Shown here: positions 1 to 12,248 of the stretch, one piece after another
Layout: each line of letters begins with the position of its first letter
Numbering within the stretch: the first letter of the stretch is position 1
Origin: Pseudomonas baetica
GTDB taxonomy: Bacteria; Pseudomonadota; Gammaproteobacteria; Pseudomonadales; Pseudomonadaceae
Length of the DNA stretch: 64,000 bases
Reading direction: 5' to 3'
Assembly (NCBI RefSeq): GCF_019733355.1
Contig: NZ_JAIHLQ010000004.1
Span: 62,001-126,000, forward strand
The notes under the pieces: generated by a model
Seen by the model: only the letters and a program-made list of their open reading frames with translations
Databases searched by the model: none
What the model was told of the DNA's origin: nothing
Translations under genes and position numbers: made by a program

Positions 1-298
1 GCCGCCACACTTCATAAGCCGGTGTCTCGTACGGGTGGCTCAACTTCAAAGCCGCCACTACAGAGCGAATCAACTCATCCGCCACCACAAGCTCAACCTT
101 CCATTCCTCAACCTGCTCGACCTGCCCTGCTTGCCCAATAAACGGCTGGCTGCCGTCCAAAGGTCGAAACTGGCCCAAACCGAGCACCTGCCAAGCACAG
201 TGGTCATAGTCCCCGATCCGCCCACCACCGGCAGCGAATACGGCTTCCTTGACCACCTCGACATGACTGTCAGGAACAAAAAACGCCAGCTTGTACAC
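1..298 (-). CDS. NIF3/YqfO-like small protein (3' end outside window)
   Basis: The minus strand reads open from a GTG at 298 to the window edge for 99 codons. It begins VYKLAFFVPDSHVE and ends in HPYETPAYEVW. The HPYE-PAYEV tail and the GGGRIGDYDHC segment match the roughly 100-residue Pseudomonas proteins annotated as NIF3/YqfO-like (a PII/CutA-like fold). The GTG lies 5 bases after the purL stop, with TAAGG just upstream, so it is probably translated in one message with purL. The stop codon is off the window. Molecular function is not established for these stand-alone small forms. No ATG in this frame offers a better start. Confidence 0.75.
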   Translation of the reverse strand, partial: MYKLAFFVPDSHVEVVKEAVFAAGGGRIGDYDHCAWQVLGLGQFRPLDGSQPFIGQAGQVEQVEEWKVELVVADELIRSVVAALKLSHPYETPAYEVWR

Positions 299-303
299 GG
301 ACC

Positions 304-3300
304 TTAGTTAACCCACACACGAGCATTACGGAACATACGCATCCAAGGCGCGTCTTCGTTCCAGTCTTCCGAACGCCACGAGTTCTGCACTGCACGGAAC
401 ACACGCTCCGGGTGCGGCATCATGATCGTCACGCGGCCATCACGGCTGGTGAGACCGGTAATCCCGCGCGGCGAACCGTTCGGGTTAGCCGGATAGCGCT
501 CGGTGACCTTGCCATGGTTGTCGACAAAACGCATCGCCACACAACCCGACAGATCCGCTTCCAGCAGTGCTTCTTCGCTGGAAAACTCGGCGTGACCTTC
601 ACCGTGAGCAATGGCGATCGGCATACGCGAACCGGCCATGCCCTGCAGGAAGATCGAGTTCGACTCCTGAACCTGAACCATCGCCACGCGCGCTTCGAAC
701 TGCTCGGAGCGGTTGCGCACGAAGTGCGGCCAGAACTCGCTGCCCGGGATCAGTTCGTGCAGGTTGGACATCATCTGGCAACCGTTGCACACGCCGAGGG
801 TGAAGCTGTCGTTGCGTTCGAAGAAGCCCTGGAACGCATCGCGGGCGCGGCTGTTGAACAGCGCCGACTTGGCCCAGCCTTCACCGGCACCCAGTACGTC
901 GCCGTAGGAGAAACCACCGCACGCCACCAGACCTTTGAACTCGTTCAGGTCGACACGGCCGGCCAGAATGTCGCTCATGTGCACGTCGATCGCGTTGAAA
1001 CCGGCGCGGTCGAACGCTGCCGCCATTTCAACCTGACCGTTGACGCCCTGCTCACGCAGTACGGCAACCTGTGGGCGGATGCCTTTTTTGATGTAAGGCG
1101 CGGCGACATCCTGGTTGACGTCGTAGCTCAGCTTGACGCTCAGGCCCGGGTTGTCTTCTTCCAGCAGCACGTCGAACTCTTGTTCGGCGCAGTCGGCGTT
1201 GTCACGCAGACGCTGGATCTGGTAGCTGGTCTCGGCCCACTGACGTTGCAGCAGACGACGCTGGCCTTCGAACACGGTGTCACCGTTGAAGGTGATGTTG
1301 ATCTGGCCATTGTTGATCGGCTGACCGATCACCGAAACACAGTCGCCCAGACCGGCCGCGCTGAACTGCGCGAGGATGTCTGGCGTGGCGTCCTGACGAA
1401 CCTGAATCACGGCACCCAGTTCTTCGTTGAACAGGATGGCGGCGATTTCAGCGGAGCTTTCGGCAACGCTGTCCAGGTTAAGACTCAGACCGCAGTGGCC
1501 AGCGAAGGCCATTTCCACCACAGAAGTCAGCAGACCACCGTCGGAACGGTCGTGGTAAGCCAGCAGGTGACCGTCGGCGTTGAGGCCCTGGATCACGGCG
1601 AAGAAGGCTTTCAGGTCTTCGGCGTCATCGACGTCCGGCGCGTGCTTGCCGAGCTTGCCGTGTACTTGCGCAAGGATCGAAGCACCCATGCGATTCTGCC
1701 CGCGACCGAGGTCGATCAGGATCAGGTCGGTGGTGCCCTTGTCCATGCGCAGTTCCGGGGTCAGGGTCTGACGGATGTCAGCCACTGGCGCGAAACCGGT
1801 CACGATCAGCGACATCGGCGAGGTCACGGTTTTTTCTTCGCCGTTGTCGTTCCAACGGGTGGCCATGGACATCGAGTCCTTGCCCACCGGAATGGTGATA
1901 CCCAGCTCAGGGCACAGTTCCATACCGACCGCTTTCACGGTGTCGTACAGACGTGCGTCTTCACCCGGGTGACCGGCAGCGGACATCCAGTTCGCCGACA
2001 GTTTGATGTCGGAGAGCTTGTTGATGCGCGAAGCGGCAATGTTGGTCAGGGTTTCGCCGATGGCCATGCGGCCCGACGCCGGAGCGTCCAGCAGCGCCAG
2101 CGGAGTCCGCTCGCCCATCGCCATGGCTTCACCGGTGTAGACGTCGAAACTGGTGGCGGTAACGGCCACGTCGGCGACCGGAACCTGCCATGGACCGACC
2201 ATTTGGTCACGGGCCACGAGGCCGGTGATGGTGCGGTCACCGATGGTGATCAGGAAGCTTTTGCTCGCCACGGCCGGGTGATGCAGAACACGTTCGATGG
2301 ACTCGGTGATGTCGAGGTTCGACGGATCGAAGTCATCGCCCAGCTCGGCTTCACGCACCACCGAACGGTGCATGCGCGGGGCTTTGCCCAGCAACACTTC
2401 CAGTGGCATGTCCACCGGGTTATTGCCGAAGTGGCTATCCGTGACAGTAAGCTGCGGCTCGGCGGTGGCTTCACCGACTACCGCGAATGGGCAACGCTCG
2501 CGTTCGCAGATCGCCTGGAAGCGCTCGAAGTCTTCCGGGCCAACGGCCAGCACGTAGCGTTCCTGGGATTCATTACTCCAGATTTCGTGCGGGGCCATGC
2601 CCGGCTCGTCGTTTGGAATGTTGCGAAGTTCGAAACGGCCACCGCGGTCGCCGTCGTTGACCAGTTCCGGGAAGGCGTTGGACAGACCGCCCGCCCCCAC
2701 GTCGTGGATGAAGCTGATCGGGTTCTTGTCGCCCAGTTGCCAGCAACGGTCGATGACTTCCTGGCAGCGACGCTCCATCTCAGGGTTTTCACGCTGTACG
2801 GAAGCGAAGTCCAGATCCGCCGAGCTGGTGCCCGTGGCCATGGAGGAAGCCGCACCGCCACCCAGACCGATCAGCATCGCTGGGCCGCCGAGTACGATCA
2901 GTTTGGAACCGACGACGATCTCGCCTTTCTTGACGTGTTCTTCGCGGATGTTGCCCATGCCGCCAGCGAGCATGATCGGCTTGTGGTAACCGCGAACTTC
3001 GTCACCGTGCGGGGTGGTGATCGCTTGTTCAAAGGTACGGAAATAACCGGTCAGGGCCGGACGACCGAATTCGTTGTTGAACGCGGCGCCGCCGAGCGGG
3101 CCTTCGATCATGATGTCCAGCGCGGTGACGATGCGCTCAGGCTTGCCGTACGGCACTTCCCACGGCTGTTCGAAGCCCGGGATTTGCAGGTTCGACACGG
3201 TGAAACCGGTCAGGCCAGCCTTAGGCTTGGCGCCACGACCGGTTGCACCTTCGTCACGGATCTCGCCACCGGAACCGGTGGATGCGCCCGGGAACGGGGC

Positions 3301-4200
3301 AATCGCGGTTGGGTGGTTGTGGGTTTCAACCTTCATCAGGATGTGCACCGGCTCCTGCACCGCGCCGTACTGGCGGGTCTCAGGGTTCGGAAAGAAACGG
3401 CCGGCAACGTTGCCGACGATCACCGAGGCGTTGTCCTTATAAGCCGACAGAACGCCTTCGCTGTGCATCACGTAGGTGTTCTTGATCATGCCGAACAGGC
3501 TTTTTTCCTGGCTCTGACCATCAATATCCCAACTGGCGTTGAAGATCTTGTGGCGGCAGTGCTCGGAGTTGGCCTGGGCGAACATCATCAGTTCGATGTC
3601 GTGCGGGTTGCGCTGCAAACCGTTGAAGGCGTCGACCAGGTAGTCGATCTCGTCTTCGGCCAAGGCCAGGCCCAGCTCGGTGTTGGCTTTTTCCAGCGCG
3701 GCGCGACCGCCGCCGAGGATGTCGATCGCGGTCAGCGGCTTCGGCTCGGCGTGGCTGAACAGGCCGGCAGCCTGTTCGAGGTTGGCCAGAACGATCTGGG
3801 TCATGCGGTCATGCAGGACATCGGCAATCTGCTGTGCTTGGGCGTCGCTGAACTGACCGGCCACGTAGAACGCGATGCCGCGCTCCAGGCGCTGGATCTT
3901 GCTCAGACCGCAGTTACGAGCGATGTCGCTGGCCTTGCTCGACCATGGCGAGATGGTGCCAAAACGCGGCAACACCAGGAACAGACGGCCGGTCGGCTCT
4001 TGAACCGGAACACTTGGACCGTACTTCAGAAGGCGCGCAAGCACCTGCTGTTCGTCGCCGGTCAGGACGCCGGTGACTTCGGCGAAGTGAGCGAATTCAG
4101 CATACAAGCCACTGACAGCCGGAACCTTCTGGCTCAGTTGCTCAAGGAGTTTGCTGTGGCGAAAGGCAGAAAGGGCAGGAGCGCCGCGCAGGATCAACAT
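304..4200 (-). CDS. purL: Phosphoribosylformylglycinamidine synthase
   Basis: This is the large single-chain PurL (1298 aa; the E. coli form is about 1295). It converts FGAR, glutamine and ATP to FGAM in step 4 of cytosolic de novo purine synthesis. An N-terminal PurS-like region and a FGAM-synthase linker precede two AIRS-like ATP-binding repeats, with [16 protein letters not shown] near residue 290. A C-terminal class I glutamine amidotransferase domain follows. Its triad is visible as Cys1138 in GVCNGCQ and His1263/Glu1265 in PHPERVF. The length is complete and no catalytic residue is missing. mltF diverges from it across 285 bp. The long plus-strand reading frame opposite it is a high-GC shadow. 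Confidence 0.98.
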   Translation of the reverse strand: MLILRGAPALSAFRHSKLLEQLSQKVPAVSGLYAEFAHFAEVTGVLTGDEQQVLARLLKYGPSVPVQEPTGRLFLVLPRFGTISPWSSKASDIARNCGLSKIQRLERGIAFYVAGQFSDAQAQQIADVLHDRMTQIVLANLEQAAGLFSHAEPKPLTAIDILGGGRAALEKANTELGLALAEDEIDYLVDAFNGLQRNPHDIELMMFAQANSEHCRHKIFNASWDIDGQSQEKSLFGMIKNTYVMHSEGVLSAYKDNASVIVGNVAGRFFPNPETRQYGAVQEPVHILMKVETHNHPTAIAPFPGASTGSGGEIRDEGATGRGAKPKAGLTGFTVSNLQIPGFEQPWEVPYGKPERIVTALDIMIEGPLGGAAFNNEFGRPALTGYFRTFEQAITTPHGDEVRGYHKPIMLAGGMGNIREEHVKKGEIVVGSKLIVLGGPAMLIGLGGGAASSMATGTSSADLDFASVQRENPEMERRCQEVIDRCWQLGDKNPISFIHDVGAGGLSNAFPELVNDGDRGGRFELRNIPNDEPGMAPHEIWSNESQERYVLAVGPEDFERFQAICERERCPFAVVGEATAEPQLTVTDSHFGNNPVDMPLEVLLGKAPRMHRSVVREAELGDDFDPSNLDITESIERVLHHPAVASKSFLITIGDRTITGLVARDQMVGPWQVPVADVAVTATSFDVYTGEAMAMGERTPLALLDAPASGRMAIGETLTNIAASRINKLSDIKLSANWMSAAGHPGEDARLYDTVKAVGMELCPELGITIPVGKDSMSMATRWNDNGEEKTVTSPMSLIVTGFAPVADIRQTLTPELRMDKGTTDLILIDLGRGQNRMGASILAQVHGKLGKHAPDVDDAEDLKAFFAVIQGLNADGHLLAYHDRSDGGLLTSVVEMAFAGHCGLSLNLDSVAESSAEIAAILFNEELGAVIQVRQDATPDILAQFSAAGLGDCVSVIGQPINNGQINITFNGDTVFEGQRRLLQRQWAETSYQIQRLRDNADCAEQEFDVLLEEDNPGLSVKLSYDVNQDVAAPYIKKGIRPQVAVLREQGVNGQVEMAAAFDRAGFNAIDVHMSDILAGRVDLNEFKGLVACGGFSYGDVLGAGEGWAKSALFNSRARDAFQGFFERNDSFTLGVCNGCQMMSNLHELIPGSEFWPHFVRNRSEQFEARVAMVQVQESNSIFLQGMAGSRMPIAIAHGEGHAEFSSEEALLEADLSGCVAMRFVDNHGKVTERYPANPNGSPRGITGLTSRDGRVTIMMPHPERVFRAVQNSWRSEDWNEDAPWMRMFRNARVWVN

Positions 4201-4419
4201 CTTCGGGACAGCCTCGGGAAGGGGTGTGCTTTGAGGCCGTGCATTCTAGCCTAAACCGCCCTCAACATCACCCGAAACGCTACGCACGGTTGCACCCGGA
4301 CGTCGATCTGTGTTTCTGATTCGCAAGTCAAATTTACCCAGCCCGCGACAACGGCTTATTTTTGCTGTAACAAAATGCCCGGCAGGCCCGTTTCTGTGGG
4401 GTTTCGCTCGGTTTTGTGA

Positions 4420-5946
<1,527 letters not shown>

Positions 5947-5964
5947 CCCAGATACCTTCAATCA

Positions 5965-5996
5965 AATGTGGGAGCCAGCCTGCTGGCTCCCACATT
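5965..5996. repeat. Single REP-type hairpin between convergent mltF and pdxJ
   Basis: AATGTGGGAGCCAG and CTGGCTCCCACATT form a perfect 14-bp inverted repeat around a 4-base loop. The sequence belongs to the REP family scattered through the window. Lying between two convergent 3' ends, it could also act as a bidirectional terminator or mRNA 3' stabiliser. Confidence 0.85.
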
Positions 5997-6012
5997 GGTT
6001 TTGCGATGAGGC

Positions 6013-6756
6013 TTAAGCTTTTGCAGCCGCCAGAATCAGCGCTTTCATTTCAGAGACGGCAGACTTGAAGCCAACGAACAACGCATGCGCCACCAGCGCA
6101 TGGCCGATGTTCAGCTCGTTGATGCCCTTGATCGCGGCCACGGCCTCAACGTTGTGGTAATGCAGACCATGACCGGCATTGACGATCAGCCCCTGAGCCA
6201 GACCAAACGCCACACCGTCCGCCACTCGCTTCAGTTCTTCAGCGACGTCGGTCGGGGTTTCGGCATCGGCATAACGCCCGGTGTGCAGCTCAATGGCCGG
6301 CGCACCGACGCGCTTGGAGGCCGCAATCTGACGCTCGTCGGCATCGATGAACAGCGACACCTCGCTGCCGATCTTCGACAGACGCTCAACCGCCGCTTTG
6401 ATGCGTTCTTCCTGCCCTGCCACATCCAGACCGCCTTCGGTGGTCAGCTCCTGACGGGTTTCCGGGACCAGGCAGATGTGCGCAGGACGGATGCGTTCGG
6501 CAAACGCCATCATTTCTTCGGTGACGCCCATTTCGAAGTTCATGCGGGTTTGCAGCACGTCCTTGAGCAACAGTACGTCGCGCTCCTGAATGTGCCGACG
6601 GTCTTCGCGCAGATGCACCGTGATGCCATCGGCGCCCGCCTCTTCCGCGTCCAGCGCAGCCTTGACCGGATCCGGGTAACGCGTGCCACGGGCCTGACGC
6701 AGGGTGGCGACGTGGTCGATGTTCACGCCAAGAAGAATGCGATTGCTGGTGGTCAC
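6013..6756 (-). CDS. pdxJ: Pyridoxine 5'-phosphate synthase
   Basis: PdxJ condenses 1-deoxyxylulose 5-phosphate with 3-amino-2-oxopropyl phosphate to pyridoxine 5'-phosphate (DXP-dependent vitamin B6 pathway, cytosol). The TIM-barrel signatures are present: [18 protein letters not shown] at the N-terminus, then [26 protein letters not shown], and [11 protein letters not shown] near the end. I chose the GTG at 6756, giving 247 aa. It is preceded by AGGAG at a 7-base distance, and the longer ATG frame at 6798 adds 14 residues with no family resemblance. The gene follows recO 46 bases downstream in the usual rnc-era-recO-pdxJ order. Confidence 0.96.
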   Translation of the reverse strand: MTTSNRILLGVNIDHVATLRQARGTRYPDPVKAALDAEEAGADGITVHLREDRRHIQERDVLLLKDVLQTRMNFEMGVTEEMMAFAERIRPAHICLVPETRQELTTEGGLDVAGQEERIKAAVERLSKIGSEVSLFIDADERQIAASKRVGAPAIELHTGRYADAETPTDVAEELKRVADGVAFGLAQGLIVNAGHGLHYHNVEAVAAIKGINELNIGHALVAHALFVGFKSAVSEMKALILAAAKA

Positions 6757-6802
6757 GGATGCGCTCCTGAATGGAAAGATTCGGCGCACAGCATACACGG
6801 GG

Positions 6803-7492
6803 CTAGGGCTTGCGAAACAGCTCGCGACTGACCAGAGGGCGACCGCCGAGGTGAACGGCCAAGGCCTGACGCATCAAACGCTTGGCGGCGGAGAGTGCGC
6901 CGGGAGCCGACCAGTCGGCTTCGGCCATGGCGAGTAATTCAACGCCGTTGAACAGGCCGGGTTGCAGCAAGTAAACGCGCTCAAGGCCGGCGTCCACTTG
7001 CAGACGGTAGAGACCATCGGGCGCAACAGGCTCGCCGTGAATATCGGTATTCATGGAAAAGCCGTAACCGAGGTCATCGAGCAGACGCCATTCGAAAGAG
7101 CGCAACAACGGTTCCAGCGGCCGGCCTTCGGCCAGAGCCAGCAGGGTTGCTGCGTAGTGATCGAACACCGCCGGGTGCGGATCTTCGGCAGGCAGCAGGC
7201 GGATCAATAGCTCGTTGAGGTAAAGACCGCTGAACAGCGCCTCGCCATTGAGCCAGGCGCAAGTGCCGGCACTTTCCATGCGCCCGACATTCTTCAACTC
7301 GCCCTTGCCGCGAAACTCGACTTCCAGCGCCACGAACGGCCGCGCCAACGTCCCGGCCTTGCCCCGCGCACTGCGCAGCACCGCTCGCAGCCGACCTTGC
7401 GGCGTGAGGAAGTCCACCAACGCGCTGGTTTCGCGGTAGGCGCGCGAATGCAGGACGTAGGCGCGTTGGGCAGGAGGTGGGGTTTGCGACAT
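6803..7492 (-). CDS. recO: DNA repair protein RecO
   Basis: RecO (229 aa) loads RecA on SSB-coated single-stranded DNA with RecR in the RecFOR pathway. The N-terminal OB fold is recognisable ([20 protein letters not shown], then [15 protein letters not shown]). The C-terminal part is helical and lacks the four-Cys zinc motif, as is common in gamma-proteobacteria. It sits between era and pdxJ. A REPIN fills the 169-base gap to era, so co-transcription across that gap may be damped. The start is the ATG at 7492. Confidence 0.93.
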   Translation of the reverse strand: MSQTPPPAQRAYVLHSRAYRETSALVDFLTPQGRLRAVLRSARGKAGTLARPFVALEVEFRGKGELKNVGRMESAGTCAWLNGEALFSGLYLNELLIRLLPAEDPHPAVFDHYAATLLALAEGRPLEPLLRSFEWRLLDDLGYGFSMNTDIHGEPVAPDGLYRLQVDAGLERVYLLQPGLFNGVELLAMAEADWSAPGALSAAKRLMRQALAVHLGGRPLVSRELFRKP

Positions 7493-7538
7493 GGAATTCT
7501 CGATGAAGAAACGCGGTTTTACTCACAACCCAAAACTA

Positions 7539-7630
7539 CTGTGGGAGCGGGCTTGCTCGCGAAAGCGGTGAATCAGTCGAAGTGTATGTCGACTGACACT
7601 GCGCATTCGCGAGCAAGCCCGCTCCCACAG
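7539..7630. repeat. REPIN between era and recO
   Basis: Two REP arms of 24 bp are perfect inverted complements. The left arm, at 7539-7562, starts CTGTGGGAGCGGGCTTGC. The right arm is at 7607-7630. They flank a 44-base middle that contains AGTCGA and GTCGACTGACA. This is the standard head-to-head REP doublet of fluorescent pseudomonads, mobilised in trans by a RAYT transposase that is not in this window. Confidence 0.93.
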
Positions 7631-7661
7631 GGGGGTTCTCTGGAGTATCAGAAAACCGGTA

Positions 7662-8564
7662 TTACAGGTCGCCGTAACCCAGCGAACGCAGCGCACGCTC
7701 GTCGTCGGACCAGCCGCCCTTCACCTTGACCCACAGGTTGAGCATGATCTTGGAGTCGAACAACAACTCCATGTCCTTGCGCGCTTCGGTGCCGATGCGT
7801 TTGATGCGCTCGCCCTTGTCGCCAATGATGATCTTCTTCTGGCCGTCACGTTCGACGAGGATCAGCGCATGGATGTGCAGGGTCTTGCCCTGCTGCTTGA
7901 ACTCTTCGATTTCGACGGTGATCTGGTATGGCAGCTCAGCGCCCATCTGGCGCATGATTTTCTCGCGCACCAGTTCAGCGGCAAGAAAACGGCTACTGCG
8001 GTCAGTGATCTGGTCTTCGGGGAAGAAGTGATCGTTTTCCGGCAGGTGATCGGCAATCACCTTTTCCAGCGCGTCGAGGTTATGCCCGTGCTGCGCCGAA
8101 ATCGGGATGATCTGCGCGTTCGGCAGCTGTTCCTGCAACCAGCTCAGGTGCGGCATCAGCTCGGCTTTGTCTTCGATACGGTCGGTCTTGTTCAGTGCGA
8201 CGATCAGCGGGCCGGTCACGTATTGCACACGCTCCAGCACCATCTGGTCTTCTTCGGTCCACTTGGTGCGATCGACCACGAAGATCACCACGTCGACGTC
8301 TTTCAACGCCGCCGAAGCGGTCTTGTTCATGTAACGGTTCAGCGCCTTTTCGCCACCCTTGTGCATGCCGGGGGTGTCGACGTAGATCGCCTGCACGCCA
8401 CCCTCGGTCTTGATCCCGAGCATGTTGTGACGAGTGGTTTGTGGCTTGCGCGAGGTGATCGCCAGCTTCTGACCAAGAATGTGGTTCAGCAGCGTGGACT
8501 TGCCCACGTTGGGACGGCCGACGATGGCAACGTAGCCACAGCGAGTTGCGTTTGTATCAGTCAT
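7662..8564 (-). CDS. era: GTPase Era
   Basis: Era binds the 3' end of 16S rRNA and helps mature the 30S subunit. The 300-aa protein has the G1 motif [12 protein letters not shown], the switch I region [14 protein letters not shown]3 DTPGMH, G4 NKTD, and a C-terminal KH RNA-binding domain (residues about 200-300). I chose the ATG at 8564 because GGAG lies 7 bases upstream. The ATG at 8570 is too close to that site, and the 8588 start lacks family similarity. The start overlaps the end of rnc by 8 bases, implying translational coupling. Confidence 0.96.
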   Translation of the reverse strand: MTDTNATRCGYVAIVGRPNVGKSTLLNHILGQKLAITSRKPQTTRHNMLGIKTEGGVQAIYVDTPGMHKGGEKALNRYMNKTASAALKDVDVVIFVVDRTKWTEEDQMVLERVQYVTGPLIVALNKTDRIEDKAELMPHLSWLQEQLPNAQIIPISAQHGHNLDALEKVIADHLPENDHFFPEDQITDRSSRFLAAELVREKIMRQMGAELPYQITVEIEEFKQQGKTLHIHALILVERDGQKKIIIGDKGERIKRIGTEARKDMELLFDSKIMLNLWVKVKGGWSDDERALRSLGYGDL

Positions 8565-9246
8565 TGCCATTCTCCACGCCCAGGGCAATCAGTGCTGCGG
8601 CGGCCGCTACCTGTTCGGCAATACGACGGCTCACACCCTGACCTCGGCTTTTTTCATTCAGTAAGACAACTTCGCACTCGACGAAGAAGGTTCGGCAGTG
8701 CGGCTCGCCCTGGATATCCACCACCTCGTAACGAGGCAGGTCGCAACCGCGTGATTGCAGGAATTCCTGCAGGCGGGTCTTCGGATCCTTGTTGGTGTCG
8801 ACCAGGGTCAGACCTTCGAACTCACCCGCCAGCCAGGCCAGTACGCGCTCGCGAGCCATGTCCATGCCGGCGTCGAGGTAAATCGCACCGATCAAGGCTT
8901 CGAGGGCATCGGCCAGAATCGATTCGCGACGGAAACCGCCACTTTTCAACTCGCCGGAACCCAGACGCAGATAATCACCCAGGTCGAAACCGCGAGCCAG
9001 CACGGCCAGCGTCTCACCTTTCACCAAGCGTGCGCGCAAACGCGATAACTGGCCTTCACGGGCGAGCGGGAAGCGATCGAACAGCGCCTCGCCCGCAACG
9101 AAGTTGAGGATGGCATCACCGAGGAATTCCAGGCGTTCGTTGTTACGCCCGGCGAAACTGCGGTGTGTGAGGGCCAGGAGCATCAGCTCCTGATCCTTGA
9201 AGGTGTAACCGAGCTGACGCTCGAGACGGCTTAATGAGGCGCTCAC
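8557..9246 (-). CDS. rnc: Ribonuclease III
   Basis: RNase III (229 aa) cuts double-stranded RNA, including pre-rRNA, and autoregulates in many bacteria. The catalytic signature [13 protein letters not shown] is near residue 37. The second acidic cluster [13 protein letters not shown] and a C-terminal double-stranded-RNA-binding domain (about 155-225) complete the family layout. Translation starts at a GTG (9246) that overlaps the TGA of a short upstream frame in a GTGA junction. This suggests it was once coupled to a gene that is now decayed (see the lepB-rnc gap). Confidence 0.96.
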   Translation of the reverse strand: MSASLSRLERQLGYTFKDQELMLLALTHRSFAGRNNERLEFLGDAILNFVAGEALFDRFPLAREGQLSRLRARLVKGETLAVLARGFDLGDYLRLGSGELKSGGFRRESILADALEALIGAIYLDAGMDMARERVLAWLAGEFEGLTLVDTNKDPKTRLQEFLQSRGCDLPRYEVVDIQGEPHCRTFFVECEVVLLNEKSRGQGVSRRIAEQVAAAAALIALGVENGND

Positions 9247-9362
9247 GGTTTACCCACGCTGAGATCAAAGCTGGATTCCACCGCCATCGCCGGGGTACGG
9301 CGCAGGCCTGGGACAATTAACGCTGTGTTCAAAAATTACATCCTGGCTATTGCGAAGCCGAT
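9243..9362 (-). pseudogene. Probable remnant of the small gene normally between lepB and rnc
   Basis: P. aeruginosa, as I recall, carries a roughly 120-aa DUF4845-type gene between lepB and rnc. Here the whole gap is 169 bp. Reading the minus strand, ATCGGCTTCGCA at 9362 looks like a lost ATG followed by a DUF4845-like N-terminus, and it soon hits TAA. A 29-codon frame from TTG 9332 ends in [10 protein letters not shown] and its TGA overlaps the rnc GTG. Both ends but not the middle of a coupled gene appear preserved. The identity is inference. Confidence 0.3.
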
Positions 9363-9385
9363 TGTGTCGACTCCAGAAATGCATT

Positions 9386-9408
9386 CGGCGCTGTGGTCAA
9401 CAGCGCCG
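9386..9408. terminator. Hairpin after lepB
   Basis: CGGCGCTGT and ACAGCGCCG pair perfectly over 9 bp around a 5-base loop. It begins 8 bases after the lepB stop on the minus strand. No U-run follows, so it is more likely an mRNA 3' stabiliser, processing site or weak attenuator than a strong intrinsic terminator. Confidence 0.5.
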
Positions 9409-9415
9409 TGTGTGA

Positions 9416-10270
9416 TTACTTGATCAGGCCAACCCGCGAGAAATTCGGCAGGTGGCTGAGTTTCGGTTCCGGCCAGCTCATCCAGACTGCAAAGGCCTTG
9501 CCGACGATATTCTGGTCGGGAACCATGCCCAACATGTCCTTGGGAATGTTTGGATCATCCCAGTAGCGACTGTCGTTCGAGTTGTCGCGGTTGTCGCCCA
9601 TCATGAAGTAGTGCCCGGCCGGCACGGTCCACGAATGATCCGGGGTCGCGCGGTAGCGGCTCATTTCCTTGCGGATCAAGTGCTCGGCGGCGCCGAGTTT
9701 TTCCTGATAGAGCTCAGCGCTGCCCAAGGTGCCCGGCTCGGAGCCGACCAACTGCTCGGCAATCGATTCGCCATTGACGAACAGACGCTTGTCAGCGGTG
9801 TAACGCACTGTGTCGCCCGGCAGGCCGACTACACGCTTGATGTAGTTGACGCTCGGGTCGCTTGGGTAGCGAAACACCATCACGTCGCCCCGCTGCGGAT
9901 CACCGACTTCGATGATTTTCTTGTCGATCACCGGCAGGCGGATCCCGTAAGAAAACTTGTTCACCAGAATGAAGTCGCCGACATCCAGGGTCGGCTTCAT
10001 CGAACCGGACGGGATCTGGAACGGCTCCACCAGGAACGAACGCAGCACCAGCACGATGAACAACACCGGGAAGAACGACTTGCCGTATTCCACCAGCAGC
10101 GGCTCTTTGTTCAGTTTCTCAACCACCACCACATCGGGTTGGCTGACACTGCCTTGATAAGAGGCAATGGCAGCGCGCCGACGCGGCGCGAGGATCAACA
10201 GATCAAGCAACGCCAACAGGCCGCAGACGAACACGGCGATGACCAGCAACAGCGGGAAATTTAGTGACAT
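9416..10270 (-). CDS. lepB: Signal peptidase I
   Basis: LepB (284 aa) removes Sec/Tat signal peptides at the periplasmic face of the inner membrane. Two N-terminal membrane segments are visible (FPLLLVIAVFVCGLLALLDL and FFPVLFIVLVLRSFLVEPF). The catalytic Ser lies in PSGSMKPTL, the general-base Lys in NYIKRVVGLPGD, and box E in MMGDNRDNSNDSRYW. It is the usual partner of lepA, 9 bases downstream of it, and the two should share one message. Confidence 0.97.
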   Translation of the reverse strand: MSLNFPLLLVIAVFVCGLLALLDLLILAPRRRAAIASYQGSVSQPDVVVVEKLNKEPLLVEYGKSFFPVLFIVLVLRSFLVEPFQIPSGSMKPTLDVGDFILVNKFSYGIRLPVIDKKIIEVGDPQRGDVMVFRYPSDPSVNYIKRVVGLPGDTVRYTADKRLFVNGESIAEQLVGSEPGTLGSAELYQEKLGAAEHLIRKEMSRYRATPDHSWTVPAGHYFMMGDNRDNSNDSRYWDDPNIPKDMLGMVPDQNIVGKAFAVWMSWPEPKLSHLPNFSRVGLIK

Positions 10271-10279
10271 AGGACCTGA

Positions 10280-12076
10280 CTATTCCAACCTGAGCACGGC
10301 GAGGAAGGCTTCTTGTGGAATTTCCACGTTGCCGACCTGCTTCATGCGTTTCTTACCGGCCTTTTGCTTCTCGAGCAGTTTCTTCTTACGGCTGACGTCA
10401 CCACCGTAGCATTTGGCCAATACGTTCTTTCTGAGCGCCTTGACGGTTGTCCGTGCAACGATCTGACCGCCAATGGCGGCCTGGATGGCCACGTCGAACA
10501 TCTGTCGCGGAATCAGTTCTTTCATCTTCTCGGTCAACTGGCGACCTTTGTAGTGCGAGTTGTCACGGTGCACGATCAACGCCAGAGCATCGACCTTGTC
10601 GCCGTTGATCAGCACGTCCAGTTTCACCAGATTAGCCGATTGGTAACGATCGAAATGGTAGTCCAGCGAAGCATAGCCGCGGCTGGTGGATTTGAGACGG
10701 TCGAAGAAGTCCAGTACCACTTCGTTCATCGGCAGGTCGTAAGTGACTTGCACCTGATTGCCGAGGAACAGCATGTCGACCTGTACGCCGCGTTTCTCGA
10801 TGCACAGGGTGATGACGTTGCCCAGGTGTTCTTGCGGAACCAGGATGTTGGCACGCACGATCGGCTCGCGCATGTCTTCGATGGCCGAGACATCCGGAAG
10901 CTTGGACGGGTTGTCGACGTAAATCGTTTCGCCGGTTTTGAGCACCAGTTCGAAGATTACCGTCGGCGCCGTGGTGATCAGGTCCAGGTCGTATTCGCGC
11001 TCCAGGCGCTCCTGGATGATTTCCATGTGCAGCATGCCGAGGAAGCCGCAACGGAAGCCGAAGCCCAGTGCGTCGGAGCTTTCCGGGGTGTATTGCAGCG
11101 ACGAGTCGTTGAGGGTCAGCTTCTGCAGCGCTTCGCGGAAATCTTCGAAATCGTCGGAGCTGACCGGGAACAGACCGGCGTAAACCTGTGGCTGGATGCG
11201 TTTGAAGCCCGGCAGTACCGGAACATCCGGGGTGGAGCTGAGGGTCAGGGTGTCACCGACCGGAGCACCGTGGATGTCCTTGATGCTGGCGATGATGAAG
11301 CCCACTTCACCGGCCTTCAGGTCAACCGTGGCGGTGTGTTTCGGATTGAACACGCCGACGCTGTCGACCAGGTGGATCTTGCCGGTGGATTTCACCAGGA
11401 TCTTGTCGCCCTTCTTCACACGGCCGTGGCGCACGCGAACCAGGGAGACAACGCCCAGATAGTTGTCGAACCAGGAATCGATGATCAACGCTTGCAGCGG
11501 ATCTTCGATGTTGCCGGTCGGCGCAGGAATAGTGTGCACCAGACGCTCGAGCACTTCGTCGACACCCAGGCCGGTCTTGGCGCTGCAGGTGACGGCGTCG
11601 GCGGCGTCGATGCCGATGATCTTCTCGATCTCGTCCTTGACGCGGTCCGGTTCGGCCTGCGGCAGGTCGATCTTGTTCAGGACCGGCATGACCTCAAGGC
11701 CCTGCTCGATCGCGGTGTAGCAGTTGGCCACGGACTGGGCTTCAACACCTTGACCGGCATCGACCACCAGCAAGGCACCTTCACACGCAGCCAGGGAACG
11801 GCTGACTTCATAGGTGAAGTCGACGTGGCCCGGGGTGTCAATGAAGTTCAGTTGGTAGGTGACGCCATCTTTGGCTTTGTAATAGAGGGTAACGCTGTGG
11901 GCCTTGATGGTGATCCCGCGTTCACGCTCCAGATCCATGGAATCCAGTACCTGGGCTTCCATTTCACGCTCGGCCAGGCCGCCGCACATCTGGATGAAGC
12001 GATCGGCCAGCGTCGACTTGCCATGGTCAATGTGGGCGATGATGGAGAAATTGCGGATATGACTCAAATCACTCAC
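10280..12076 (-). CDS. lepA: Elongation factor 4 (LepA)
   Basis: LepA (598 aa) is a ribosome-associated translational GTPase involved in 30S biogenesis and back-translocation. It shows G1 [15 protein letters not shown]3 [15 protein letters not shown]4 NKID, EF-G-like domains II, III and V, and the LepA-specific C-terminal domain ending [19 protein letters not shown]. In P. aeruginosa lepA follows mucD in the algU-muc cluster. Here lptG, not mucD, lies upstream, which points to a rearrangement relative to that layout. No frameshift is seen. Confidence 0.98.
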   Translation of the reverse strand: MSDLSHIRNFSIIAHIDHGKSTLADRFIQMCGGLAEREMEAQVLDSMDLERERGITIKAHSVTLYYKAKDGVTYQLNFIDTPGHVDFTYEVSRSLAACEGALLVVDAGQGVEAQSVANCYTAIEQGLEVMPVLNKIDLPQAEPDRVKDEIEKIIGIDAADAVTCSAKTGLGVDEVLERLVHTIPAPTGNIEDPLQALIIDSWFDNYLGVVSLVRVRHGRVKKGDKILVKSTGKIHLVDSVGVFNPKHTATVDLKAGEVGFIIASIKDIHGAPVGDTLTLSSTPDVPVLPGFKRIQPQVYAGLFPVSSDDFEDFREALQKLTLNDSSLQYTPESSDALGFGFRCGFLGMLHMEIIQERLEREYDLDLITTAPTVIFELVLKTGETIYVDNPSKLPDVSAIEDMREPIVRANILVPQEHLGNVITLCIEKRGVQVDMLFLGNQVQVTYDLPMNEVVLDFFDRLKSTSRGYASLDYHFDRYQSANLVKLDVLINGDKVDALALIVHRDNSHYKGRQLTEKMKELIPRQMFDVAIQAAIGGQIVARTTVKALRKNVLAKCYGGDVSRKKKLLEKQKAGKKRMKQVGNVEIPQEAFLAVLRLE

Positions 12077-12182
12077 GGATCAACACTCAAAAAGGCTGCA
12101 GGCTTGGCCCGCCGAAAAATAGCCGGGAATTGTACCTGATACACGGCGCAAGCGTCACGTTCACCTGTCACCCGGATTGCAT

Positions 12183-12222
12183 ACAAAAACGCCCCGATCG
12201 GTTGATCGAGGCGTTTTCAGGG
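12183..12222 (-). terminator. Intrinsic terminator after lptG
   Basis: On the minus strand AACGCCTCGATC pairs with GATCGGGGCGTT across a 4-base loop. It is followed by a run of Ts and starts about 30 bases after the lptG stop. The plus-strand copy also ends in TTTT, so it may work weakly in both directions. It isolates lptFG from lepA. Confidence 0.8.
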
Positions 12223-12248
12223 TTAAACGGCGGATGAAAGCTTGTTCA

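Noticed and set aside
412..4254. 1280-codon plus-strand open frame opposite purL
   Set aside because: It mirrors purL and its translation is rich in His, Arg, Gln and Val without domains, as expected for an antisense frame of a high-GC gene.
10313..12139. 608-codon plus-strand frame opposite lepA
   Set aside because: Antisense shadow of a clear lepA gene with no recognisable family or ribosome-binding site.
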